Source: Hyphochytrium catenoides (Eukaryota > Sar > Hyphochytriomycetes > Hyphochytriales > Hyphochytriaceae). From it: DNA of 53,921 nucleotides. Positions 11,201-22,158 of the stretch are shown piece by piece (position 1 is the first letter of the stretch; each line of letters starts with the position of its first letter). The stretch is taken from assembly GCA_900088475.1 (NCBI GenBank), contig FLMG01002918.1, forward strand, positions 1-53,921, read 5' to 3'. The notes beneath the pieces are model-generated. The model was not told the origin of the DNA. It searched no databases and saw only the letters and a list, made by a program, of their open reading frames with translations. The position numbers and the translations under genes are program-made.

Positions 11201-14200
11201 CTCGAGATTTGGGAGGAGTTAGCGGCTGGATCTCTGCTATCTCCTCTTCTGCTTGGGACAGGTTAAACTTCCAGAAGAAGATTGTTCCATCCAACGAGGC
11301 AGAGATTAGAAAGCGACGACAAGAAGAGAAAGCCAGGAGAGGATGCGGGGAAGAGGTAGAGAAAATCTGCGGGCTAATTCCCCTTAGGTTATTACTGTCC
11401 CAGACCTGCAACGAGAGCCAAGAACCGTGTCAGAATTCAGTGCATGCAGACTCTGGGAAAACAAAGATACGACGGTGATAGGAAGGGACTAGGACCTTAA
11501 CAGAAGGGCCCAAGAGAAAGAAAGAGACAGAGAGAGGAGAGAGAACTAGGTAATATGGACTCTACGGATGAGGGACAATTTAAGGGAGGACAACAAACAA
11601 TGAGTAAAACATCTGTGAGTAAGAACAGGAATCCGGAGAGAGATAAAAGGAAAGCTTAGCAACCTGCAGCTTGCCGTCAGAGGTGGATGTGCAAAGGTAT
11701 CTCCCGCCTGGGAACGTCGCGAGCGCTAATATCTCTCTCTCCTCCTGGATTCAGCGACCCAGAAGCCAAGCCAGGGATGTCCAACGGGTAGGAGAAAGGT
11801 ACCCGGAACAAGTTGACAGCAGTGAAGCGATTAGGGTCAGCTTTACTGAGAAGGAGCGAGATGGGAGAGCATAGTCCATATAAAAAGGGAAAAGAGAGAC
11901 AGAGCTCTTGCAAAGAAGTTTGAGCGAGGGGATGGCATTAAGATGTGGCAACAGGCGCTTGGCTTACGTCTCTGCTGCTTCTTTGATGACTGCCTGTCTC
12001 TATGCAGCTCCTTATAATGCGGTTTTCCGATGTGACGATTATCAGAGAGAGAGAGTCTGCAGAGAAGGTGATCGTTGTTGCTCTCTCTTCCCTTGCCTCC
12101 CCTCCTTCTCCTACCCCGGAGCCAAATGAAAGGACATTTGATTTGAATACGGGCAGCCGCTTCAGGAAGAGCAGTGACAGAGGGTCGTACAAGAGAACTT
12201 CCCTTCCGCCCGTGCCCAAGACAGCTAGAAGCTCTCCGTTAGCGCTCAAGGCGACACCTCGATACTCGTCTGTTCCAAGGTCGGCATCCAAGACCCTCAC
12301 CGGCTCATAAGCCCTCAACGGATCTGCAAAAATGAAAGAAGAAAGTTAAAAGTGTTAGTGGCTTATAAGGCACCATACCAAGGCCTAGCCGGCGACACCA
12401 GGCTGTACCAAATTTAGATTAGAGACAGAATGTAGGCACGCAACGTAAATGAGACGGGCTTGTAGTCTATCGTGTTTCTTCCATTTCTCTCTCCCCCAGC
12501 TGGGTTGAAAACTTCTTGGGAAAGGACGTTCTTGCAAGCTAACGAAGGAGAAGAGAGGAAGATACCATAAACCGCTATCACTCCGCTGCTGTCGGCTGAG
12601 AGAAGAGCCCGTCCCCTTGGATGGAAGAGAAGCCGCCCAATGGGGAGACGATGTACTCCACGCGCACCGCTTCCTCTGTCCCCCACAAGCCCACCGTCTG
12701 CAGTCAACGACCAAACACGGATATCTCCAGTGCTCAGTCCAGCCGCTAGTTCAGGTGAGGAAGGAGAGAACGCTAAAGACAGGCATTGGATCTTCTCTCT
12801 CTCGCCTGTCGTGCCTCCCGTCGAGAACTCGTATATTTGTCTACATATGAAAGAGACAGAGCAACAAAACCTCAGTAAGCCTCGTCCTGCCACGCAGAGA
12901 GCATGATCTACGCGAGATATTTATTCCTTCAACCCTCTGCGAAGAAGCCAAGTATGTCTTCCCCTCCAACCTTTGCAGGACTGCTTTTTCCCTCCCTCCC
13001 TATGTCTAAACGTTCTTCTGCTAGCCGTTCGCCGTCTCTGCCTCTGTTCCATGCTCTATTCAGCCTCAGAGATCCCTCATTGTTATCCTCTCACCGCAGG
13101 TAGCACGCTGAAAGTCTCCCCTTCCAACTTGCCATATCTCTCGGTATATCTTTGCCCCTCTCGGTTCACTGCTCTCGATCTCACTCTGATATCTAGGTGC
13201 TCTACGCCATCTCTTCACTGGGCTTCTTGTGATCTTGACCATATAGTAGGCGGTCTATGAGTCTATACCTTCGCTCGTTCAAGTCCCACACGCGGATTGT
13301 ACCGTCTTCCGACGCTGTGGCAACCTGGTGACTGGTCTTTGCTCTTCCTACAGCCAGACAGAGTACAGTCCCGCTGTGCGCCCGCAACAGGGACTGATAT
13401 CTCTGCCAATAGGGAGAAACAGGGTGAGAGAATGTTAGCGGCCATGCTGGAATGTTTTGACCTTGTTAGGGGTATTAAGAGCTAACGAGGGGAAAACTAT
13501 GGAGCAGTCGATGACAAAGCAGTTTGCGTACAAAAGCAAACAACAGCTCCAGCACTTTCAGAAGCTGAGGCACTGGCAGAGGTAAGCACACTCGTACAGA
13601 CTGCTCTCCAGCTCTTTCCCCACGAGGTGGCTCCTAACCTGGGAGGGAATATCCAGATAACCAAGGGATTTACTTCTCGTCCCGACCAAGATCCGAAGCC
13701 CGTCCTCAGAGAGGGAAAGAGAGGAGATACCGCCCTCATGCTCAGCCTCAAGAAAGAACGAGGAGAACGACAGAGGCCAGAGACGCAGCATTCCCTCCTC
13801 TCCTCCGGTGACGCATAAGCCCATTGATATGCAGAAACAGGAAATTGACGCGTTGTGAAGACGATAGACACATTCAAGTTCCTGACGTTCCGGATTAACC
13901 TATTGGAGGGAGGTTAGAACCATGAACGATTGCAAGGGAAGGGAAAGAATAAATCTCTCCTTCTCTTTCTCTCTCCCCTTCTCTCTCTTTTGTTCTTTCT
14001 TTCTTAGACTTCCCGCAAAAGACGCGATTACCTTAAGCAGAGTCCCTTTGTCTGAAGCGACGAACAGAGAGGAGGATGAGAAGGAGAGATCGTTAAATCG
14101 CACTCCTCTTCCGTACTCTTTGAGAACAACAGGGGTGCCAGGCAGATGTTGCCGTGAGTCCAAACGCCAGAAGCGGATATTCTCTCTTCCGCAAGACACA

Positions 14201-17200
14201 AGCTTTCCGCGGTCCAAGGGAGAAAAGATGGCCCGTACAATCTACGAGAGAGTATATAGGAGAGCATTAGGTGGTTGTTGACGAGAGACTCGACCGCTGA
14301 CGAAGATGGTGGATTCCGGAAAGCCACAGAGTTACGTCGTCCTCTTCTATATCTTTTGCAGCTTCTTCATATCCCTCTTCGCCCTCTCTTTCAGGCCTCC
14401 TTTTGAGACTCTCGCCCCTTTGTCTGTCTCTTCTCATGTCTTTCTCTCGCTTTACGTGTCTCTCGTGCGCTATCGTCCATCTCGTCCCTTTGTCTCTTCT
14501 CATATCTTTCTCTCGCTTTATCTCTCTCTCCCCCAATGTCGGCCATTTCGCCTCGATAATCTTGGTAGTATGCCCCTCTTTGCAAGCCTTTTCTTGGTGC
14601 TCACATTGAAATCGCTTGTTTGCTTAGCCCGGACCTTCGGGCGCCCTCCTGTTGGTAACNNNNNNNNNNNNNNNNNNNNNNNNNNNNNNNNNNNNNNNNN
14701 NNNNNNNNNNNNNNNNNNNNNNNNNNNNNNNNNNNNNNNNNNNNNNNNNNNNNNNNNNNNNNNNAAAGTCCCAGATGCGAACTCGTGGGTTGGGGCCACT
14801 CTATGAGCACCAGAGAGTGAAAAAGAGCAAGGTAAGGGATTGGAGCTGGCCGGTAAGAGGCAGAGAGGCACAGTCGCAGATGAAAATCTCTCTCAGGACA
14901 GTCCGGTCTGGATGTCACCGGGACCAAACATTTGCGAGTCAGTACTCTATCAAAGACAACAGCCCGCTCACCTCAGCAGATGCGAGCCACTTGGTGTCTG
15001 CGCTAAAGGCAAGAAGAGAGACGTTCTGCTGGTGGCCATGCAGAAAGCCCTGGACTGTCGAAGGGGGATAGGATAGTGAGGAAGATACTCTAGAAGGAGA
15101 GGCAGGGGAAGAAGCAGGAGGTACGCCCATAATGACGATAGAGGAGCCGATAGCAGCCACGCAGTGCTTTCCCCCAGGTGCCCATAGGACGGCGGAGGGA
15201 CTATCGGTACTCAGGCCGAGCAGATGGAAAAGAGAGAGAGCAGAAGTTGTGGCTAGGGGCTTTTTCTTCTTGTTTGACATCCCAAAGGAATATCCGAACG
15301 TTTGGTAGATTGCGGACGGGATGTTCTCCTTGTTTTGCTCCTCATCGCTTTTATCAGGTTTCTCCTTGGTCATTTCCTCATTGGCCCGTTGCCAATCTTT
15401 CTCATCCAAGTCCATATTCAGCTCCTGCCGCTCTGACTCGGGAGCTTCAGTTCTCTGCAGTTCGGGGAAGAAGGGCAGATGAGATTTGGAGAAAGAATTT
15501 GGCAATAGCAACTCGGAAAAGGTACTGCGAGTGAAAGGGTACGTACAAGAAGGGTAGGCTGAGTGAGTCAGATTGGCGGCTTTGAAATAGTTTTAGGAGC
15601 GCAGAGAAGAACGTTGGCGCACCAGTTCCGTGTAGTCTACGGCACACTCTAGCATCTCCGGCTCTTGGCTTACTTCTCCTGCTTCTCTAGGACTCGGGAC
15701 TGGCTCTTCGTCTGCTGCTCCGCCTTCTTTCTGTTGGACCGAGGTCGCGGCCAACGGACCCTCATCATCCCGTTCAAAGGAAATGCTGTGGGGAAGCGCG
15801 ACCCAATCATAGAGGTCCTCCCACGTCTTTGGCCCACCCTTGCTGTTCTTCCCCGTCACTGGCAAGGCTATGTCCCGCGGTAGGGTCTATATTAGAAGGT
15901 AAAAGGATATGAGAGGATGCCTAGAAGATGCGACCGGTTTCAAAGAGAGCTCAGACAAAGAACAGCGTATGAAATAAGAGTAGGATGAGCTACAGAAGGC
16001 GATGAGGGGAGAAGTTGAGGGCGAAGGATGAGGTCGCCATCCTCTAAACTCCTACAGAATGTAGATCTGACAGGGGTTAGAAAGCACCTTGAATGCACAG
16101 CTAGCTCAAGGTTTATGTGTGTCTGAACAACGGGAAGAGAGAGACAGAGAAAAACAGACAAAGGGAAGAGAAATCGACAGCACAATAAGAAACAAGTAAA
16201 AAAACTGTTATAACTTACCATGGGCGTATAATCTACATCGGACGTGTAGATGCCCCGAACTAAGCATGAGGAGCAAACCTTCACAGCCTAACATGCAGGG
16301 GAGGCAGATCGAGACGTGCCAAGAAAGAGCTCAGAGGGCCAAAGAGACATGCTAGGGAGGAAGGGAAAGCTGTTCCTAAGCCGTGCGGCTTGTCAAGCAA
16401 GCTCACCTTTAAACAGTAAAATTCGGATGCGCTGTGTCCTGCGCTAAACTCCTCTAACGCAGCAGGGAGGTCTACTCTTACCACTGTCCAACGGTCTGAC
16501 AGACTGTGGGCAACAAAATTAGCACGGACACAAATAGCCCTGAAACACCAATAGACACAGTTGCAAGTTCAAGCATGCACAAAGAGAGAGAGAGCAAGAA
16601 AGAGGAAGAGGGGACAAATAAGTGGCAGGGCCATTACTCTCTGTCTACTTCGACTCCACTTCGACTCCTTATTAACCGTGCGAAAGGTCAAAACAAGAGA
16701 ACCTAGTCTGACCTGACGGCATGCAGAAGAAAGAAGCAGATGTGGACCAGAAGAAAGAGAGATAGGGCTGCCTTGGAAGGCAGAGAGGCTGGGCGTATTC
16801 ATATAACGACCCTACACTCAATTCGCAGTGAGGCAGGGCGAGGAGGAACAGAGGGTGGCAGCAAAAGAAGTAGGACCTTAGAGGTATCCTGATGTGCGTT
16901 CCACCGGCAAGCTGGATATCGCTGTACATAGTGCTGAACGTGAGGCGAATAAACCGCTTGTCCCCCGTAAGAATGTCCAGATGAAAGGTGCAAAGAGAAC
17001 CAGATGGCACACGTAGCTGCAGGTCCCGCAGACAAAAGAGTGTCAACTGACGCCTTACAGGGCTGGTCCTTGCTCTGTTCCGGGTTGCATTCATTCATTC
17101 TTTCTAGTCTGTGGGATTTGTACTCCCTGCAAAGTGCTCTCTCCCTCGTACCACACTCTCCCGTTGTATTTTAGGTTGCTTCTTTGTATCGCTCTTCTAT

Positions 17201-18226
17201 GGACCCAACAACACTCGATTCCCTGACCTTTTATAGCTACCCCTTCCCTCTATCAACCACTCTCACTAAGTGATTGGTGCCAGTACTTTGGCATACATTC
17301 CACGCTGTCTTTCCTCTCTCTCTGAAATCCTATTTTATTTCTCAAACCTGAAGATAACAGTATCGTCCGGTAAGTCCGAGGCCTGTAGCGTTACTTCCGG
17401 CTAGAGATCTAGGAAACTGAAGGAAATTGACTGCTGGAACATCTCCTGCTAGCTTGTAGACCCGCTTCCCTATGGTGCCATCCTAACAGAAGGCACAATA
17501 GTGGAAGGGGAAGAGATGGAGAGGGCTGAGAGTGGTTCATATCGCGACCGTCAGAAGAAGGAAACCAGATAACAGAGCCATAGAGACCGTTGACGGAGAA
17601 GAGAGAGAGACAGATAGAGAACGAGAGGCCTCCTGCAAGACAAGGGAGCCATAGAGACCGTTAAAGCAGTCGAAAGAAGACAAGCAGAAAGTACCATTAG
17701 TGACTGAACGTCTCCGAACCTCAGCGCCTGGGATGAAAAGCGCTTGAAAATATCGACGTACGGATGCTGCCATACAGCTAGAGAGACAAAGAGGAGGTAC
17801 GAGAGAGGTGATTTGGACGAATGAAAGGAAATCACAGTCAAGAAAGAACAAGAGAGACTGAAGTCGGAGAAGAAAGGAATGAGGTCAGAGCTTCTCACGG
17901 AGCTCAGCACAAATACTGGGATGCAGGTTCAGCACAACCACATTGACCAGCGTAACGGGAGCTGAACGCGATAGTGGTATGATGATGTCAAGTCAAGACT
18001 GTGGCTTACTGCTCCGGGCTTTGTCAGGCTTCTTAGGAGGGGACGCGGAGAGAGACACAATAGATCGTCTCCCTGACGATGGAGTCGTTGCCTCTTTCTG
18101 TCTTCTTTCCTTTTCAGTCTTTGACGTGCTGCCGAGGCCGAGAGAGATGGTGAGAGCCATCCTTTGGGAGGAGTCGGAGGAAATCGACCTCCTGGAGTAC
18201 GTCGAGGAGCTCTCAGTTTTTGGCAT
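8291..18226 (-). CDS. WDR90: WDR90/POC16-like centriole wall protein (CFAP20 domain + WD40 repeats)
   Basis: Homologues (human WDR90, Chlamydomonas POC16) sit on the inner wall of centrioles and basal bodies. First exons in order: 18000-18226, 17899-17961, 17695-17777, 17348-17482, 16877-17016, 16407-16503, 16219-16287, then from 15886. These join in phase to an N-terminal CFAP20/DUF667 domain: VWQHPYVDIFKRF, DGTIGKRVYKLAGDVPAVNF, GLGLTGRYCYLQ, CTFHLDILTGDKRF and VRGIYTSDVDYTP. WD40 repeats follow, with hallmark stretches HGHQQNVSLLAFS, GLCVTGGEEGMLRLWPLSF, FLEAEHEGGISSLSLSEDGL, VATASEDGTIRVWDL and FPSLRFLASTDGNDVKLWDI. One very long exon, 9255-11405, joins in phase to the last exon, 8291-8959. 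Exon limits between about 11.4 and 15.9 kb are approximate, and an assembly gap removes part of the gene. The first exon is Ser/Lys-rich and disordered. Confidence 0.88.
14370..14525. repeat. Imperfect tandem duplication, about 75 bp unit
   Basis: A block beginning near CCCTTTGTCTGTCTC and containing TCTTTCTCTCGCTTTA occurs twice, about 75-80 bases apart. It lies in a presumed intron of the WDR90-like gene immediately beside the assembly gap. The read-through frame is an artefactual Lys/Arg/Glu repeat and is not called as coding. Confidence 0.75.
14660..14764. other. Assembly gap (105 N)
   Basis: A run of unknown bases inside the WDR90-like gene, between WD40-coding exons at about 14.9-15.5 kb and 14.0-14.3 kb. 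The adjacent duplicated CT-rich sequence suggests that a repeat caused the gap. Its true size is unknown, so a WD40 exon could be missing from the model. Confidence 0.98.
17577..17665. repeat. Short direct repeat in WDR90-like intron
   Basis: The 16-mer AGCCATAGAGACCGTT occurs twice about 70 bases apart inside the intron between the WQHPYVDIF exon and the GKRVYKLAGD exon. The copies are too few to call an array. Confidence 0.7.
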
Positions 18227-18579
18227 CGTCCTCGCTTAGTCGATGTTTTAGCGCTCCAAGCTGCTCGGCATGGGTCCAGAGCCTAATTCAATGAAGAGAG
18301 GCCCCCAAGAATATCAAAACTAGAAGACTCAAGCGAGCTCTGTTGGCTTGGTTCTATGGTGCCGGCGGTGCTAATAAGCCGCTGTTGTTCCAGCTATGCG
18401 CTCGCTGGAAGTCTGGGAAGCGGCAACGGACTAGGGAAGCGGAGCTGTAGCTTTCCACTCGGCCGATGATTCTTCATTTCTGAAGCTTGAAGAAGAGTTC
18501 ATCGAAGAGATGTTTGAATTGGTGATTAGTTATCTTTAGATAGGCTATTTGGTTATCTTTTAAAACCGACCGCGTTGTA

Positions 18580-18870
18580 CGACTGTAGAGTCCAGCAGGG
18601 CTTTGTAGCTCTCCTCCTCTTCTCTCTTCTTCTCCTTCTCCTCCTTCGTCGTCTCCTTCTCCTCCTCCTTCTCTTCTTCTTCTTCTTCGTTTACTTCTTA
18701 GTTATTCGTAGTTGTAGTTTCTTCATGACTAAAACTTACAAAAAATAATAATCAACTATGATTCTTCTTTTACTGATGATGAGCAGGGAGCAGGTTCGAC
18801 GAGCTGAGATGATGGAAGAGCCTAAGGCTTCTTAGCTTTTCTTTTCTTCTTCTTCCTCTTCTTCTTTTTC
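18580..18870 (+). repeat. Degenerate dispersed repeat, copy 1
   Basis: A TTC-rich tract, then a GTTATTCGTAGTTGTAG-like element, then a core reading INYDSSFTDDEQ in one frame, then GACGAGCTGAGATGATGG and a further TTC-rich tract. The core and the following stretch match the other three copies in this island. No intact reading frame remains. Confidence 0.65.
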
Positions 18871-18879
18871 TCTTTCTTC

Positions 18880-20000
18880 TTCTTATAGGATTAGTCTGTT
18901 AGTAGCGTTAGTAGTAGCAATACATACTTTCTTCAAACACCAATAAACAAAAAAAAATAATGAAAAAACGAAGAGAAGAGAAGAAAAAGTAAGAGAAGAC
19001 TGAAAAATGGACTGCTGCTGCCAACGAAAAGACAATCTCCTCTGGGGCAGTCTCTGCTCTTCCTTTCTCTGAAGACGGCGCAATCCTCCCAGTTTAGCTA
19101 TGAACTCTAACATCAAGAACGTTGGCATCAGGCTGCTCTATTGTAAAATCGAACGTGTGTGGAAACAACATCGTGTGAGTGCTAATTCTTCATCATTCAA
19201 CAACAACCAGCAACCACAGTCAAAACCTTCATCCTCTTCTTGTTCATCATCTCGTAACTAAGGACGATGTAGGGTCCTCTTAGAAATCCAAAGTGGTAGT
19301 AGCACGATGCTCATCACAAGAACAGCTGCTGCGTGCTCAGATATGGGAGGAAGTAGTCCTCTTTATTTTTACTTCTTGGAGGTTTATGATTATTGATGGC
19401 TAGCTCTTCGATATCGGCATAATATTAGACTTTCTTGTTTCTTTTCCTTCTCCTTCTCATCCTTTTCAAACTACGGCCGGCGCGGGTTCTATAACTCCTC
19501 CTGTTGTCGTTCAAAAGGAGAATCACGAACTCTTATTTCCTCTCTCGCATTATGATTGGTGAGGAAGATGATCTCCTCCTCCAAGCGTCCTCCTCGGTGG
19601 TGTCCCCGCAGTTCCAGCTTCCTGCTGATACTCCCCGGCCGCCCTTAGTGGTGGACGGATGATGATGATGATGGAGCTGCTTCCTTCCTCCTTTTTCCTC
19701 TTTTTGACCTACTAGTTTTCGCTCTGGTGCCTCTTCTTGTTCGTCGTACATTGCTTTATATCTTCTTGATTATAGAACAGTAGTCTACTAGTCCCTCCTT
19801 CTTGTAAAAATAAGAAATAATTGCGCTAAAAAATAAAAGGCCATTCTCCTCTCTCCCCCCCTTCTTCTTATTATGAAGAAGATCCAAGACCTTCTCTTTC
19901 ATGCCTTTTTCAGGACCCTGGTTTCCTCCTCAAACTCTCCCGCGAACCTCGCCACCTTCTTCCGAGCTCCAATCAGAACAAGCGTGGAGGTTTGTTAGTT
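18880..20000. other. Gene-poor TTC/GAA-rich region
   Basis: Low-complexity TTC and GAA triplet-rich DNA with short interrupted frames only. An acidic, His-rich frame on the minus strand at 19533-19751 is best explained by triplet composition. No domain, tRNA or splice-linked exon chain was recognised. Confidence 0.5.
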
Positions 20001-20029
20001 CGTGAATTTTCACCACCTTCCTTTCATCA

Positions 20030-20395
20030 GTACTCGGCCTTTGAGGTGTCCGTCACGGATTCGCTGCATTCCAGAACCCTGTCTATGCAGCAGCAGTCCA
20101 TGCCGGCTATTATCGGCTTGTAAGGTCGTTGTCCGAGTAAGCGAAGTTGAGGAAGTACGAGGAGGGTACCTGCCTGGCTGTGGGGCTACAGTTTGTGCCA
20201 CTCGTCTGGGAGACTTTTGGCGGTGCTATGCCCTATGTCCTATCTGTGCAACAGCTAGTAAAGCTTCAGCGTGATTGCGGCTGCTTCCCTACTACCTCTT
20301 CATCATGCATTTGGTCTCGGTTGGCGAAGACTGCTCTGACTCTTCATACCAGAAAGATCTCTTTCACATCCGTGAAGAGAATGCGCTACTAGCTA
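20030..20395 (+). pseudogene. Relic of a reverse-transcriptase-type retroelement, 3' ORF end, frameshifted
   Basis: Two plus-strand frames carry pieces of a motif block often seen downstream of the RT domain in non-LTR-type elements. The first is FEVSVTDSL (a D-V/I-T-type strand) near 20040-20120. After a frame change at about 20120-20145 comes AKLRKYEEGTCLAVG, directly followed by LQFVPLVWETFGGAMP, at about 20140-20235, then LVKLQRDC. The order (strand, K-KY, G..F.PLV.ETFGG) fits the family. The frames are out of register and no RT domain is present in the window, so it is a decayed fragment. This assignment rests on pattern recall, without a search. Confidence 0.55.
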
Positions 20396-20419
20396 CATAT
20401 TCTGAACCGTATTTCTGTT

Positions 20420-20770
20420 CAGCAGTGGAGCTCGCCCTAGCTTGCATGGTTGAGCGCGATGTTGATGATGGTCTCGGCGCCACGCCCTCTTCTTCTTCTC
20501 CTCCTCCGTCTCCTATCATTATCGCCGAAGAGTTCAACTATGATTCTTCTTCTTCCTTTCCCGATAATGATGACGGTGAGGGAGGAGAAGATCGTACTGA
20601 AGAAGATTCCAGGGCTTCGAAGCTGCTCTTGTCTCGTCTTCAATTTCTTCTTCTTCTCCTGCTTCTTCTCCTTCTCCTTCTTCTTCTTCTCCTTCTTCTC
20701 CCTTTACTTCTTCTTACTGGAGTTATTAAGTTATCGTAGTTGTAGCGATTATGAATTCTTATAATGATGG
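20420..20770 (+). repeat. Degenerate dispersed repeat, copy 2 (best preserved core)
   Basis: Reads GLGATPSSSSPPPSPIIIAE and EEFNYDSSSSFPDNDDGEGG, followed by EDRTEEDSRASK, then a long TTC/CTT tract, then GTTATTAAGTTATCGTAGTTGTAG-like sequence. The nearly open frame of 154 codons (20275-20739) ends in poly-Leu from the triplet tract. It could be a remnant of a coding repeat family. It lies directly downstream of the retroelement relic. Confidence 0.65.
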
Positions 20771-20829
20771 TCGGTGGAGAAGAAGAAGGAGAAGTAGAAG
20801 AAGTGGGAGAAAGTTTAGAGACAAGAAAC

Positions 20830-21106
20830 GCCTTGGTCTCGTCCTCAGCATTCATCATCAGTAAAGAAAGAAGTGCTGGAAGAATCATAGTTGATCTCCT
20901 CATCAGTAATATTTAAAGGGAGAAGGAGGAGGTGGTGAACCACCAACCACAATAATGTCATCACATCACCATCAAGCTCAACCTTCACCAACGCAAGCAA
21001 GAGATAGAAGGGTCCAGCTGACCATGATGTGCCAAGGGAGAAGAAGAAAAAGAAGAGAACGGAGAGGAAGAAGAAGAAGAAGAAGAGACAAGAAAAGCTA
21101 TTTAAC
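20830..21106 (-). repeat. Degenerate dispersed repeat, copy 3 (tandem unit A)
   Basis: Inverted relative to copies 1 and 2. On the minus strand it contains ITDEEINYDSSSTSFFTDDE and then a GAGGACGAGACCAAGGC-type sequence. It is one of two head-to-tail units with a period of about 277 bases; both units share a 17-base GCCTTGGTCTCGTCCTC, the NYDSS core and the GGGTCCAGCTG element. Confidence 0.75.
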
Positions 21107-21320
21107 GCCTTGGTCTCGTCCTCGGCTCGATCTCCTCCACGCTCATCATCAGTAAAGGAAGAATAGCTGGAAGAATCATAGTTGATCTCCTCAGTGATTA
21201 AAAGGGAAGAAGAAGAAGGAGGAGGAGATGAAGCACCAAGCACAATGTCATCACCACAAGTTCAACCGCCGCGAGGCAAGCAAGCAAAGAAGGGTCCAGC
21301 TGCTCAAGAGGAAAGCGCAT
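21107..21320 (-). repeat. Degenerate dispersed repeat, copy 4 (tandem unit B)
   Basis: Second head-to-tail unit. On the minus strand it reads GASSPPPSSSSLLITEE, then EINYDSSSYSSFTDDER, then GGDRAEDETKAL, which closely parallels the copy-2 order of motifs. Differences between units A and B are mostly indels and substitutions, so the duplication is not recent. Confidence 0.75.
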
Positions 21321-21399
21321 TTTCTTCATGAATCTATCATTTACAGCAGAGACAATGAGCAAGGTGATAACACGAGAAGGAGTAGCGCCATCCTCTTTA

Positions 21400-22150
21400 T
21401 AGTTCATGGAGAACGTGATAAGTGATAGAAGTCACCATAGTCCGTACATCATTTATAACATCAAGGGCAGCTTGCATACAATCATCAGAAGACGACGACG
21501 TTTAGCTGCGAGAGTCTTCGGACTGGAGCTGTATGACAACATTTTAGAGGTCTCCACTCCGCCATGACTCCCTAACAACTTATCACTTCTAGTGGAAGAT
21601 CCGGATTGAAACAGGAAAAGCAATGCATTTATAAGAGCATCTCCACGGCCCAACCAGCTCTCCAACAACCCTTCGTCCTTCGTCGTCCAAAGTCCACTTT
21701 TGGACATGAATGGGCATCGGTCTTTGGTCTCTGGCGGCTGGTCCTCCTACAAACAGTACTCGTAGAAATTATTCTTCTCCAGAGCGGGCTTCAGGTCCTA
21801 TCAGAAAGTCCAACTCAACTCTCCTCGTAGACTGTATTTATCACCTCAGGAATAGGTCAAGCACTTTTAGTATGCTTTGGCCCTTATGAGTTATGAGGCA
21901 TTTCTTACGAGAAAGAAGGCAACGTGCTGCGCACTCCTCCTTGTCATAGAGTCAACAAAATTAGAAACCGAGACGATGGACACGGACGTAGCCGAAGATG
22001 GCCAAAATCAACACTAGAACGAGGACCTAGTGCCTCATTCCTCACTAGTTCTTGCTGGTTGAAGAGAAAACTGAAGCCTTGGGAGCTATGGCAGGGCCAA
22101 CCTAGGTGTTGTGCCGTCTTTTATGAGCCTTCAAGCGAAAAATTTGTCAC
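21400..22150. other. Intergenic, no supported gene
   Basis: Only short frames without recognised domains. The sequence GAGCATCTCCA at 21635 resembles a word common at ends of some plant DNA transposons, but no inverted partner was found nearby. The region leads into the tRNA-Cys gene. Confidence 0.4.
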
Positions 22151-22158
22151 GGTCGTCA

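Noticed and set aside
10900-11478. 192-codon plus-strand frame
   Set aside because: Antisense shadow of the long WD40-coding exon of the WDR90-like gene.
17943-18239. 98-codon plus-strand acidic frame
   Set aside because: It lies opposite the first exon of the WDR90-like gene, which has an in-phase GTAAGC donor and joins the CFAP20 exons; the plus frame has no such support.
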